The position numbers and the translations under genes were made by a program. From contig NZ_BMTT01000026.1 in assembly GCF_014649815.1 (NCBI RefSeq), forward strand, positions 1 to 64,000: a stretch of DNA of 64,000 bases. The letters are read 5' to 3'. Below, piece by piece: positions 8,338 to 15,655 of this stretch. Each line of letters begins with the position of its first letter. Positions within the stretch are counted from its first letter, which is position 1. The stretch comes from Streptomyces mutabilis. Its GTDB lineage: Bacteria > Actinomycetota > Actinomycetes > Streptomycetales > Streptomycetaceae. The notes beneath the pieces are model-generated. The model was not told where the DNA came from. It worked only from the letters and a program-made list of their open reading frames with translations, and did not search any database.

Positions 8338-9135
8338 ATGGAGCTCACACAATCGGCCATCAGCGACCTGCTGACCCGGCTCGGCCCGGGGTCCAGGCAC
8401 CTCTGCCTGCCCGGCGACCTCGACCCGCAGGACCTGGTCGACCTGCTCGGTGACCGGTTCGGTGCCCCGCGCACCCTCGTCCTCGACGGCTTCACCGATC
8501 CGACCGTCGAGGAGTCCGGCGGCGCCGCACTCCTGGTCCCCTTCGGGGGCCGGGCCGTGACGATACGGGCGTGGGCGTACGGCGATCAGTGGGTCGGCGC
8601 GGGCACGGCGCGGGACACCGAGGGGGTCGAGCGGCCGGTGCTGGTGGTCGCTCACAGGAAGGTGCCGGAACCTTCGGCCCTCGCTCCGGGCGAGGATGTC
8701 GACTGGTTGGAGCGGCTGCGGCGGATCACCGGCTGGACCGGGCCCGCGCGGCAGTCGGACGCGGACTGGGCGGAGATCGAGTCCCGTCTGGGCACCGCGC
8801 TGCCGAGTGACTACAAGCGCATGGTCGAGACATTCGGCGACGGTGCCTTCGACGGGTATCTGGGGCTTTTCCAGGAGCCGTGGGCGGACCGCGGAGAGGG
8901 GGGGCCGCTCGTCTGGGCGGGTACCGAGCACGAGGACCTGTACTGCTGGAGGGCCGACGGCGACGACCCCGACCGCTGGCCCGTCCTGGTCCGGTCCTTC
9001 GACGGTGACGACCTCGTGTTCGACTGCCGCACCGCGGAGTTCGTCTGCCGCATCCTCGTCGACCCCCACCACCCGTACACGATGGCCCGCTATTTCGACA
9101 CCCACTGGTTCATGAGCTACGGGACAGGCGACTGA
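8338..9135 (+). CDS. SUKH (SMI1/KNR4) domain protein
   Basis: 265 residues. The C-terminal half carries a SUKH-like pattern: DWAEIESRLGTALPSDYKR, then FGDGAFDGYLGLF, LVWAGTEHEDLYCW and a terminal region with DPDRWPVLVRSFDGDDLVF. SUKH domains are best known from immunity proteins to contact-dependent or polymorphic toxins, but many stand-alone members have no known job. The N-terminal ~110 residues resemble no family I recognise. The start is taken as ATG 8338, where coding character begins; GTG codons upstream are possible. No toxin gene is adjacent. It converges on the DUF4246 gene with a 10-base gap. Confidence 0.75.
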   Translation: MELTQSAISDLLTRLGPGSRHLCLPGDLDPQDLVDLLGDRFGAPRTLVLDGFTDPTVEESGGAALLVPFGGRAVTIRAWAYGDQWVGAGTARDTEGVERPVLVVAHRKVPEPSALAPGEDVDWLERLRRITGWTGPARQSDADWAEIESRLGTALPSDYKRMVETFGDGAFDGYLGLFQEPWADRGEGGPLVWAGTEHEDLYCWRADGDDPDRWPVLVRSFDGDDLVFDCRTAEFVCRILVDPHHPYTMARYFDTHWFMSYGTGD

Positions 9136-9145
9136 CCGGATCCCC

Positions 9146-10660
9146 TCAGTGCTCGCACAGGGAGAACTCCCGCTCGTAGACCTGCTCGTTGTGCTCGTCG
9201 ACGAAGAACTTGCGCTCGCGCATCAGCTCTTCGCGGTAGCCCTCGGCCTGTTCGAGCGTCATGGTCGAGGTGTCGGCCCAGGGCTGCTGCGGCGGTACGT
9301 CGGAGGTGGACACGATCCGCTCCGACGGATCGACCAGGAAGAACGCGAGGATCTTGCGGTGGCCCGGGCGGGTGGGGTCCGCCAGGCGGAATCCGCCGAC
9401 CCGGTGCTGCAGGACGTTCGGGAACGCCAGGCAGCGGCCCGCCGGGGTCGACGCCGACCCCAGCACCTGGTTCAGCGCGTCCTCGTTCTCCAGTCCGTAG
9501 ACCTCACGCATGCCGTTGTCGTCGTTCTGCGCGTAGGACGGGTCGTCGAGCGCAGTCCGGAAGCTCAGGCGGCTCTCGGTGATGTTCTCGCTGTCCCAGT
9601 AGTAGATGCCGGTCGAGACGATCCGCTCGTTCAGCATGCCCTCGACGTGCCAGGAACCGCCGGAGTACTCGGGCTTGTCCGGGGTGAGGTGGATGGTGGC
9701 GAGCTTGACGATGACCTGGAGCCGGCGGCCGCGCAGGTCGACGCGCGCCGTTTCGCCGGGCTTCTCGGGCGGGGTGAAGACCGGGGCGTCCGGGACGGCC
9801 GGGCGGCGGTTCTCCCACCAGTCGTCGCTGGCCTCTTCCCAGGCCTGCATGGCCTCTTCGTAGGCCTCTTCGTCGCTGAAGGAGGACTCGTCGGGTTCCT
9901 GCGGCTCCTGCGACTCGTCGTACCAGCCGAAGGGGTCGGCCTCGATCCGCAGGGGACGTGGATGGCGCAGGTCGGTGAGTACGTTCTCCAGCAGCGGGCG
10001 CATGCGCGCGAACAGGTCCGGCAGGACCGACGCCAGTTCGCGATGATCTTCGGGGTGGACGTTGTTGACGTACGAACGGAAGGTGACGTCGCCGTCGTCA
10101 CTGACGTCCACGTCCGTGGGCAGCCACTGGAACCTCTCCGAGAACTCGTACTTCGAGTAGCGGTCCACCGGGTTGTGCCAAGCCCGTTCGGGCGCGCCGC
10201 TGGCCTCCCGCACCAGGCAGAACAAGGAAGGGTGGACCAGGTCCAGTACCTGGCCGTCGGACCCGGGGTGCCAGTCCCGCTCCTCCTCGGGGACCTCCTC
10301 CAGGACCCGGACCGCCTCACGCAGCCGGGACCGGAGCTCGTCGTCGATCAGTGTGTCCGACTGCCACACCCCGTCGACGGCGGACACCTCGACGCCGGTC
10401 CGCGCGTCCCGCAGCGCGGCGTAGTGCGAGAGTTCGGCGAGCACGTAGCGGACCTGCGCCTCGGTGAGGCCCTGGGCGACCGCTTCCCGCGACCATCTGG
10501 CCACGATGTCGGGGTCGTTCATCTTGTCGGCCCACCCCGGCTTCGACCGGATGTGGGCGCTGCACCGGGTCATCTCGAGTTCCCGCAGCGTCCGGGGTTT
10601 CACGGACGGTATGGAACGGGTCGAGTTGAAGGGCAGCGGGAAGGCAAACAGGCCGGTCAA
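9146..10660 (-). CDS. DUF4246 domain protein, 2-oxoglutarate/Fe(II) oxygenase-like
   Basis: 504 residues. It resembles DUF4246 proteins, known mainly from fungi with some actinobacterial members. The C-terminal half looks like a double-stranded beta-helix oxygenase: GGSWHVEGMLNERI supplies a possible H-x-E metal pair, HRVGGFRLAD the second histidine, and GHRKILAFFLVDP a basic residue that could hold 2-oxoglutarate. A Glu/Asp-rich insert (SQEPQEPDESSFSDEEAYEE) lies mid-protein. The N-terminal part is helical. The substrate is unknown. It starts at ATG 10660, separated from nadA by a strong hairpin, so it is probably transcribed separately. Confidence 0.75.
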   Translation of the reverse strand: MTGLFAFPLPFNSTRSIPSVKPRTLRELEMTRCSAHIRSKPGWADKMNDPDIVARWSREAVAQGLTEAQVRYVLAELSHYAALRDARTGVEVSAVDGVWQSDTLIDDELRSRLREAVRVLEEVPEEERDWHPGSDGQVLDLVHPSLFCLVREASGAPERAWHNPVDRYSKYEFSERFQWLPTDVDVSDDGDVTFRSYVNNVHPEDHRELASVLPDLFARMRPLLENVLTDLRHPRPLRIEADPFGWYDESQEPQEPDESSFSDEEAYEEAMQAWEEASDDWWENRRPAVPDAPVFTPPEKPGETARVDLRGRRLQVIVKLATIHLTPDKPEYSGGSWHVEGMLNERIVSTGIYYWDSENITESRLSFRTALDDPSYAQNDDNGMREVYGLENEDALNQVLGSASTPAGRCLAFPNVLQHRVGGFRLADPTRPGHRKILAFFLVDPSERIVSTSDVPPQQPWADTSTMTLEQAEGYREELMRERKFFVDEHNEQVYEREFSLCEH

Positions 10661-10686
10661 TGCTCTGGATCCTCACAGTCGGTGTG

Positions 10687-10743
10687 CGGGCGGCGGGAAG
10701 CCTACGGCAGCGGACTGACACCGCGTGGGCTTCCCGCCGCCCG
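10687..10743 (-). terminator. 16-bp stem terminator after nadA
   Basis: Positions 10687-10702 (CGGGCGGCGGGAAGCC) are perfectly complementary to 10728-10743, with a 25-base loop. The hairpin lies 17 bases beyond the nadA stop on the minus strand and before the next minus-strand gene, so it probably ends nadA transcription. Confidence 0.75.
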
Positions 10744-10759
10744 GACCGACCCGAGCGGG

Positions 10760-11944
10760 TTACGGCAGCGCCAGCATCCGCTCCAGGGCCAGCTTCGCGA
10801 ACGCCTCCGTCTCCTTGTCGACCTCGATGCGGTTGACGAGGGTGCCCTCCGCCAGCGACTCCAGCGCCCAGACCAGGTGCGGGAGGTCGATGCGGTTCAT
10901 GGTCGAGCAGAAGCAGACCGTCTTGTCGAGGAAGACGACCTCCTTGTCCTCGGCGGCGAAACGGTTCGCCAGGCGCCGGACCAGGTTCAGCTCGGTGCCG
11001 ATGGCCCACTTGGAACCGGCCGGGGCGGCCTCCAGGGTCCTGATGATGTACTCGGTCGAGCCGACGTAGTCCGCCGCGGCCACCACCTCGTGCTTGCACT
11101 CGGGGTGCACCAGGACGTTCACGCCCGGTATGCGCTCACGCACGTCGTTGACCGAATCGAGGCCGAAGCGGCCGTGCACCGAGCAGTGCCCCCGCCACAG
11201 GATCATCTTCGCCCCGCGCAGCTCCTCGGCCGTCAGCCCGCCGTTCGGCCGGTGCGGGTTGTAGACGACGCAGTCCTCCAGCGACATGCCCATGTCCCGC
11301 ACCGCCGTGTTGCGGCCCAGGTGCTGGTCGGGCAGGAAGAGGACCTTCTCGCCCTGCTCGAAGGCCCAGTTCAGGGCCCGCTCGGCGTTGGACGAGGTGC
11401 AGATGGTGCCGCCGTGCTTGCCGGTGAACGCCTTGATGTCGGCGGAGGAGTTCATGTACGAGACGGGCACTACCTGCTCGGCGATGCCGGCCTCGGTCAG
11501 CACGTCCCAGCACTCGGCGACCTGCTCGGCGGTCGCCATGTCCGCCATCGAGCAGCCGGCGGCCAGGTCGGGCAGGACCACCTTCTGGTCGTCGGAGGTC
11601 AGGATGTCGGCCGACTCCGCCATGAAGTGCACACCGCAGAAGACGATGTACTCGGCCTCCGGGCGCGCGGCCGCGTCCCGGGCCAGCTTGAAGGAGTCCC
11701 CCGTGACGTCGGCGAACTGGATGACCTCGTCGCGCTGGTAGTGGTGACCGAGCACGAAGACCTTGTCCCCGAGCTTCTCCTTGGCCGCGCGGGCGCGCGC
11801 GACCAGGTCCGGGTCGGAGGGCGAGGGCAGGTCGCCGGGGCAGTCCACGCCGCGCTCGCTCGTCGGGTCGGCCTCGCGGCCGAGCAGCAGCAGGGCGAGG
11901 GGCGTCGGCTGCACGTCGAGCTCCTGGGTTTGGGCGGTGGTCAC
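10760..11944 (-). CDS. nadA: Quinolinate synthase NadA
   Basis: 394 residues. It condenses iminoaspartate with dihydroxyacetone phosphate to quinolinate in de novo NAD synthesis and carries an oxygen-sensitive [4Fe-4S] cluster. Visible motifs are VFVLGHHYQRDEVI, FCGVHFMAESADIL, YMNSSADIKA, HPECKHEVV and the late cluster-region sequence KTVCFCSTMN. GTG 11944 is preferred because AGAAAGG lies about 9 bases before it; GTG 11953 would sit on that ribosome site. nadB and nadC are not adjacent in this window. The AT-rich upstream region holds its promoter and a possible operator. Confidence 0.95.
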   Translation of the reverse strand: MTTAQTQELDVQPTPLALLLLGREADPTSERGVDCPGDLPSPSDPDLVARARAAKEKLGDKVFVLGHHYQRDEVIQFADVTGDSFKLARDAAARPEAEYIVFCGVHFMAESADILTSDDQKVVLPDLAAGCSMADMATAEQVAECWDVLTEAGIAEQVVPVSYMNSSADIKAFTGKHGGTICTSSNAERALNWAFEQGEKVLFLPDQHLGRNTAVRDMGMSLEDCVVYNPHRPNGGLTAEELRGAKMILWRGHCSVHGRFGLDSVNDVRERIPGVNVLVHPECKHEVVAAADYVGSTEYIIRTLEAAPAGSKWAIGTELNLVRRLANRFAAEDKEVVFLDKTVCFCSTMNRIDLPHLVWALESLAEGTLVNRIEVDKETEAFAKLALERMLALP

Positions 11945-11966
11945 GACACGCACCCTTTCTACTTTT

Positions 11967-11991
11967 CGTCGAACTGACGCTATATATCATA
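11967..11991 (-). promoter_or_regulatory. nadA promoter region with short inverted repeat
   Basis: On the minus strand the only strongly AT-rich stretch nearby (TATGATATATAG, 11980-11991) supplies a good -10 candidate. It is followed by CGTC-AGTTC-GACG (11967-11979), a 4-5-4 inverted repeat placed where a repressor would block transcription. The shape invites comparison with NAD-responsive repressor sites, but the match is too short to name a regulator. Confidence 0.4.
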
Positions 11992-12196
11992 ACTGGTTCA
12001 CGTCACTTTGACGATGCCCATAGTGTCGGTGTGACGTGAATCCCGGTCCCCGAGCCACTGTCCGCTCCCCGGGGCGTGTGCGAGCATGAAGGGACGAGCC
12101 GAGGAGAAAGACACGGCCCCGGCCCGGAATGAATACGCGGCCCCGTCGGTTGGAACCGTCGGCAAGCAGTCTCCGTACAACCCGGGAGAGATGTAG

Positions 12197-12553
12197 ATGT
12201 CCGTATCGGACGAGACCACCACCGTCACCGACGGCATCATCCTGACCGACGCCGCCGCGGCCAAGGTCAAGGCCCTGCTCGACCAGGAAGGCCGTGACGA
12301 CCTGGCGCTGCGCGTCGCCGTCCAGCCCGGTGGCTGCTCCGGCCTGCGCTACCAGCTCTTCTTCGACGAGCGCTCGCTCGACGGCGACGTGGTGAAGGAC
12401 TTCGACGGCGTCAAGGTCACCACCGACCGCATGAGCGCCCCGTACCTGGGCGGCGCCACCATCGACTTCGTGGACACGATCGAGAAGCAGGGCTTCACGA
12501 TCGACAACCCGAACGCGACGGGCTCCTGCGCCTGCGGCGACTCCTTCAGCTGA
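12197..12553 (+). CDS. HesB/IscA/ErpA A-type iron-sulfur carrier
   Basis: 118 residues. A-type carriers receive Fe-S clusters and pass them to apoproteins. The three conserved cysteines are present: GGCSGLRY and the C-terminal pair GSCACGDSF. The body ILTDAAAAKVKALLDQEG and YLGGATIDFVDTIEKQGF is typical of the family. The start is ATG 12197 with GGGAGAG about 7 bases upstream. It is divergent from nadA, whose product needs a [4Fe-4S] cluster, so the neighbourhood makes sense. It is followed by a terminator. Confidence 0.93.
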   Translation: MSVSDETTTVTDGIILTDAAAAKVKALLDQEGRDDLALRVAVQPGGCSGLRYQLFFDERSLDGDVVKDFDGVKVTTDRMSAPYLGGATIDFVDTIEKQGFTIDNPNATGSCACGDSFS

Positions 12554-12585
12554 GCCGCGCGGCGCCGGCGGACGGCGTACGAAGA

Positions 12586-12618
12586 GGGCGGCGGCCCGGG
12601 ACACCCCGCCGCCCTTTC
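12586..12618 (+). terminator. Hairpin terminator between convergent genes
   Basis: GGGCGGCGG (12586-12594) pairs with CCGCCGCCC (12606-12614), followed by TTTCTC. It sits 32 bases after the HesB stop and just before the stop of the convergent minus-strand gene, so it may serve both directions. Confidence 0.75.
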
Positions 12619-12632
12619 TCGCGTCCGCGAGG

Positions 12633-14147
12633 TCACCGGCCCCCGGTCGGCCCCGGGAGCCGCGCGCCCGGCTTGTGCGCCGGAATCTCCTCGCCGTCCG
12701 ACCCCACGACCTTCCGGTCGCCCAGCGGCTGGTCGAGCGGCACCGTCCGCTCGTGCTCCTTCGCGATCAGGATGCAGACCTTCTCCGGGTGCGGGGTCTC
12801 GGTCACCGTGACCGTCACCTTCCCCGCGCTCTCCTTCGCCGTCGCCGCGTAGTCGGCGCAGACCCCGCCCGTGAAGTGCACGGTCAGCTCCCCGCCCGCG
12901 GCCGTGTAGCCCCGCACCTCCACGTCCCGCTGCTCGCCGGGGGCCGAGGTCGGCTCCCGGGACGGTTCGGGCGCCGCGGTGGTCAGGTACTTCGGGTCGA
13001 CCGCCGGGTAGGTGACCGTGACGGCGCCCTCCGCACCCGGCGTCCGCACCTCGAACAGCCAGGACGGCACCAGCGTCTGCCGCCCCTGGACCGGGTGCGC
13101 GGCCAGCCCGAACACCGCCTCCTCGACCGTCACCGTCTGCTTCTCAGGCTTCTTCGGCGCGTCCGTCGGCAGCTCGCAGGGCGTGTCCGCGCCGCCCCGG
13201 TGCGGTACCGGGCTCGCGCAGCCCCCGATCCCGGCGCCGGGGGCGCTGCCCGGCGAGTTCAACAGCGCCAGCGTCTCCTCGGCACCCAGGACGGGATACG
13301 TGTCCCCCTTGACCGGGGCCTTCACCTGCCCGCTGCCGCCGACCACGTCACCCTGCGCGCCGACCACCACACCGGTCGTCCAGCCGTACGTGGGCAGCCC
13401 GCCGACCTCGGGTTCGGCGTTCACGGCGCGCCGGGCGCCCATGACCTGTCCGGCATCCAGTTTGGCGTCGTCCTGTCCCAGCGCCTTCAGCACGGGCGCC
13501 GCCGCCTTCTTCGCGGCCGCTTCGCTCACCGGATCGCCCGTCCCGTCGGCGGACGGAGCCTTGCACGCGGCGACCTTCTTGCAGTCGTCCGTGCCGGGCG
13601 TGTACCGGTGGAAGGTCCAGGTGCCCGGTGCCTGCTTGTCCACCGTGAGCAGCGGGCCGGAGCCGTCCTTGGCGTTTCCGGCCTTCCACGCCCCGCCCTG
13701 GATCCGCGGCACCCCCTCGACGCCGAGCGCCTTCGCCAGGCGGGCCACCTCCTCCTCGGTGACCTCGCCCTTCGCCCGGTACACGGGCCCCGAGCCGGGC
13801 CCCTCGGGGAGCGGGCCGTCGGCGCGGTAGGTGACGCCGTAGGGGTTCGGTTCGCCGGGCGCGATGCCGTGCGTACCGTCCTGGCCGCCCGGGGAAGCGG
13901 CCCCGTGACCGTCCAGGGCGAGCGGCGGGGGAGTGCCGTCGCCGGACGCGCCGGACGACGTACCGCCGCCGTCCTGGCCGCCACCGGAGGCGGACGTGGC
14001 CAGATACGCCCCGCCGGTCCCGACCAACAGCACGGCGGCGGCGACGGACGCGACGGCGAGCGCCGGGGGGCGCCGCCGCGCAGGACGCCCGGTACCGGCC
14101 TCGTCGGCGGCGGTGGCGTCGTCGTTGTCGGGTCGCTCGGTGTTCAC
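12633..14147 (-). CDS. Membrane-anchored extracytoplasmic protein, function unknown
   Basis: 504 residues. A cytoplasmic N-terminus of about 28 residues (ending TGRPARRRPP) precedes one membrane helix (ALAVASVAAAVLLVGTGGAY). A Gly/Ser-rich linker follows, then a large extracellular part rich in Pro, Thr and Val, with four cysteines that could form disulfides (DDCKKVAACK, GGCASPV, ADTPCELP and others). The layout resembles transmembrane proteins encoded with sigma or anti-sigma systems, but no regulatory domain is recognisable. The start is ATG 14147 with AAGGAGCGATG. The small gene at 14470 lies upstream on the same strand, 113 bases away. Confidence 0.8.
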   Translation of the reverse strand: MNTERPDNDDATAADEAGTGRPARRRPPALAVASVAAAVLLVGTGGAYLATSASGGGQDGGGTSSGASGDGTPPPLALDGHGAASPGGQDGTHGIAPGEPNPYGVTYRADGPLPEGPGSGPVYRAKGEVTEEEVARLAKALGVEGVPRIQGGAWKAGNAKDGSGPLLTVDKQAPGTWTFHRYTPGTDDCKKVAACKAPSADGTGDPVSEAAAKKAAAPVLKALGQDDAKLDAGQVMGARRAVNAEPEVGGLPTYGWTTGVVVGAQGDVVGGSGQVKAPVKGDTYPVLGAEETLALLNSPGSAPGAGIGGCASPVPHRGGADTPCELPTDAPKKPEKQTVTVEEAVFGLAAHPVQGRQTLVPSWLFEVRTPGAEGAVTVTYPAVDPKYLTTAAPEPSREPTSAPGEQRDVEVRGYTAAGGELTVHFTGGVCADYAATAKESAGKVTVTVTETPHPEKVCILIAKEHERTVPLDQPLGDRKVVGSDGEEIPAHKPGARLPGPTGGR

Positions 14148-14260
14148 CGCATCGCTCCTTCGGCTGTTACTGGGGACAGCGATGGGACGCGGTGGAGGAG
14201 GATCCGGTTCCCGCCGGTGGCCGGGCGCCGGGAGGGTCCGGGAGCCGTCGGCTGCGGCCC

Positions 14261-14470
14261 TCAGTCGCCGTAGTCCGACATCGCCTCCAGCAGCCTTGCC
14301 GATGTCTGCGGCACCCGCACGCCGTGGAGCAGCGAGACGGGGACGGGACGGGCGGAGACCTCGACCGGAGCCTCCCAGCGCGGGGCCATCCGGGCGCAGT
14401 CACCACGCAGCGACGCCAGATCGCCGTCCAGGTCGGCCGGGGCGGGGTCGGCGGTCCTCAGGTTCGTCAT
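14261..14470 (-). CDS. Small 69-residue protein, unknown function
   Basis: 69 residues, beginning MTNLRTADPAPADLDGDL and ending LLEAMSDYGD. It has two charged or acidic stretches, one cysteine (RGDCARM) and no membrane segment or signal peptide. Coding is supported by third-position GC bias and by a TACGGT hexamer 6 bases before the ATG, a leaderless arrangement; no ribosome site is visible. It is upstream of, and in the same direction as, the membrane-anchored protein gene. I do not recognise the family. A precursor peptide cannot be excluded, but no modification enzyme is adjacent. Confidence 0.55.
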   Translation of the reverse strand: MTNLRTADPAPADLDGDLASLRGDCARMAPRWEAPVEVSARPVPVSLLHGVRVPQTSARLLEAMSDYGD

Positions 14471-14511
14471 GACAGGACCGTAGGCACGTCCCGGACCGCG
14501 AAGAAAGTCGT

Positions 14512-14524
14512 ACTACCGGGTAGT
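14512..14524. promoter_or_regulatory. Perfect palindrome in a divergent promoter region
   Basis: ACTACC-G-GGTAGT is a perfect 6-1-6 inverted repeat. It lies about 40 bases upstream of the small 69-residue gene on one side and about 80 bases upstream of the PfkB-family kinase on the other. Its position near the -35 of the predicted leaderless promoter (TACGGT, 14477-14482 on the minus strand) suits a transcription factor site. The regulator is unknown. Confidence 0.5.
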
Positions 14525-14602
14525 TTCGCCTGCTTCGGTCAGGCGACGGTCCCGGGTAGCGTGAACTGTCAACCCGCCTCCCCTCAGGAGAGAGTCCACG
14601 CC

Positions 14603-15577
14603 GTGCGCATCGCAGTCACCGGCTCCATCGCCACCGACCACCTCATGACCTTCCCCGGCCGATTCTCCGACCAGCTCGTCGCGGACCAGTTGCACACGGT
14701 CTCGCTCTCCTTCCTGGTCGACCAGCTCGAGGTGCGCCGGGGCGGCGTCGCCGCGAACATCGCCTTCGGCATGGGTCAGCTGGGCACCCGCCCGATCCTG
14801 GTCGGCGCCGCCGGCTCGGACTTCGACGAGTACCGGGCCTGGCTTGACCGGCACGGCGTCGACACCGGGTCGGTGCGCATCTCCGAGACCCTGCACACCG
14901 CCCGCTTCGTCTGCACCACGGACGCCGACCACAACCAGATCGGCTCCTTCTACACGGGCGCGATGAGCGAGGCCCGCCTCATCGAGCTCAAGACCGTCGC
15001 CGACCGGGTGGGCGGCCTCGACCTGGTCTCCATCGGCGCCGACGACCCGGAGGCGATGCTCCGGCACACCGAGGAGTGCCGCACGCGGTCCATCCCCTTC
15101 GCCGCGGACTTCTCCCAGCAGATCGCCCGGATGAACGGCGACGAGATCCGCATACTGCTGGACGGGGCGACCTACCTCTTCTCCAACGAGTACGAGAAGG
15201 GGCTCATCGAGACCAAGACCGGCTGGACGGACCAGGAGATCCTCGGCCGCGTCGGCCATCGCGTCACCACCCTCGGCGCGCGGGGCGTGCGCATCGAGCG
15301 GGTCGGCGAGGCGACCATCGAGGTCGGCGTCCCCGACGAGGAGCGCAAGGCCGACCCCACGGGCGTCGGCGACGCCTTCCGCGCCGGGTTCCTGTCCGGA
15401 CTGGCGTGGGGGGTTTCGCTGGAGCGGGCGGCGCAGGTGGGCTGCATGCTGGCGACCCTCGTCATCGAGACGGTGGGGACGCAGGAGTACCAGCTGCGGC
15501 GCGGGCACTTCATGGAGCGGTTCACCAAGGCGTACGGCGACGAGGCGGCCGAGGAGGTCCGGGCGCACCTGGCCTGA
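14603..15577 (+). CDS. PfkB/ribokinase-family carbohydrate kinase
   Basis: 324 residues. The family phosphorylates sugars or nucleosides with ATP. Visible features are the N-terminal MRIAVTGSIATDHL strand, the substrate-loop region RRGGVAANIAFGMGQLG, and the catalytic anion-hole motif DPTGVGDAFRAGFLSGL with its Asp general base. The lid sequence resembles adenosine kinase-like members, but the substrate cannot be assigned. GTG 14603 has CAGGAGAGAG about 8 bases upstream. A dispersed repeat follows the stop. Nothing adjacent suggests a sugar pathway. Confidence 0.9.
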   Translation: MRIAVTGSIATDHLMTFPGRFSDQLVADQLHTVSLSFLVDQLEVRRGGVAANIAFGMGQLGTRPILVGAAGSDFDEYRAWLDRHGVDTGSVRISETLHTARFVCTTDADHNQIGSFYTGAMSEARLIELKTVADRVGGLDLVSIGADDPEAMLRHTEECRTRSIPFAADFSQQIARMNGDEIRILLDGATYLFSNEYEKGLIETKTGWTDQEILGRVGHRVTTLGARGVRIERVGEATIEVGVPDEERKADPTGVGDAFRAGFLSGLAWGVSLERAAQVGCMLATLVIETVGTQEYQLRRGHFMERFTKAYGDEAAEEVRAHLA

Positions 15578-15591
15578 TCCGGCCCGGCGGG

Positions 15592-15650
15592 CGGGGGCTG
15601 GTCGCGCCCACGCGGCGGAGCCGCACATCGACGACCAGCCCCGCGCCCCG
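15592..15650 (-). repeat. Dispersed GGGGCGCGGGGCTG...GGCTCCGCCGCGTGGGCGCG repeat, copy A
   Basis: Read on the minus strand it starts GGGGCGCGGGGCTGGTCG and continues with GGCTCCGCCGCGTGGGCGCG, ending ACCAGCCCC, so the two ends can pair. It fills the 78-base gap between two convergent genes and may act as a bidirectional terminator. It is the same family as the copies near 17080, 21865 and 50609. Confidence 0.75.
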
Positions 15651-15655
15651 AGTGG

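Noticed and set aside
14261-14470. Small gene as a lanthipeptide or other RiPP precursor
   Set aside because: There is only one cysteine, no Cys/Ser/Thr-rich core at the C-terminus and no modification enzyme nearby. It is kept as an unknown small protein.
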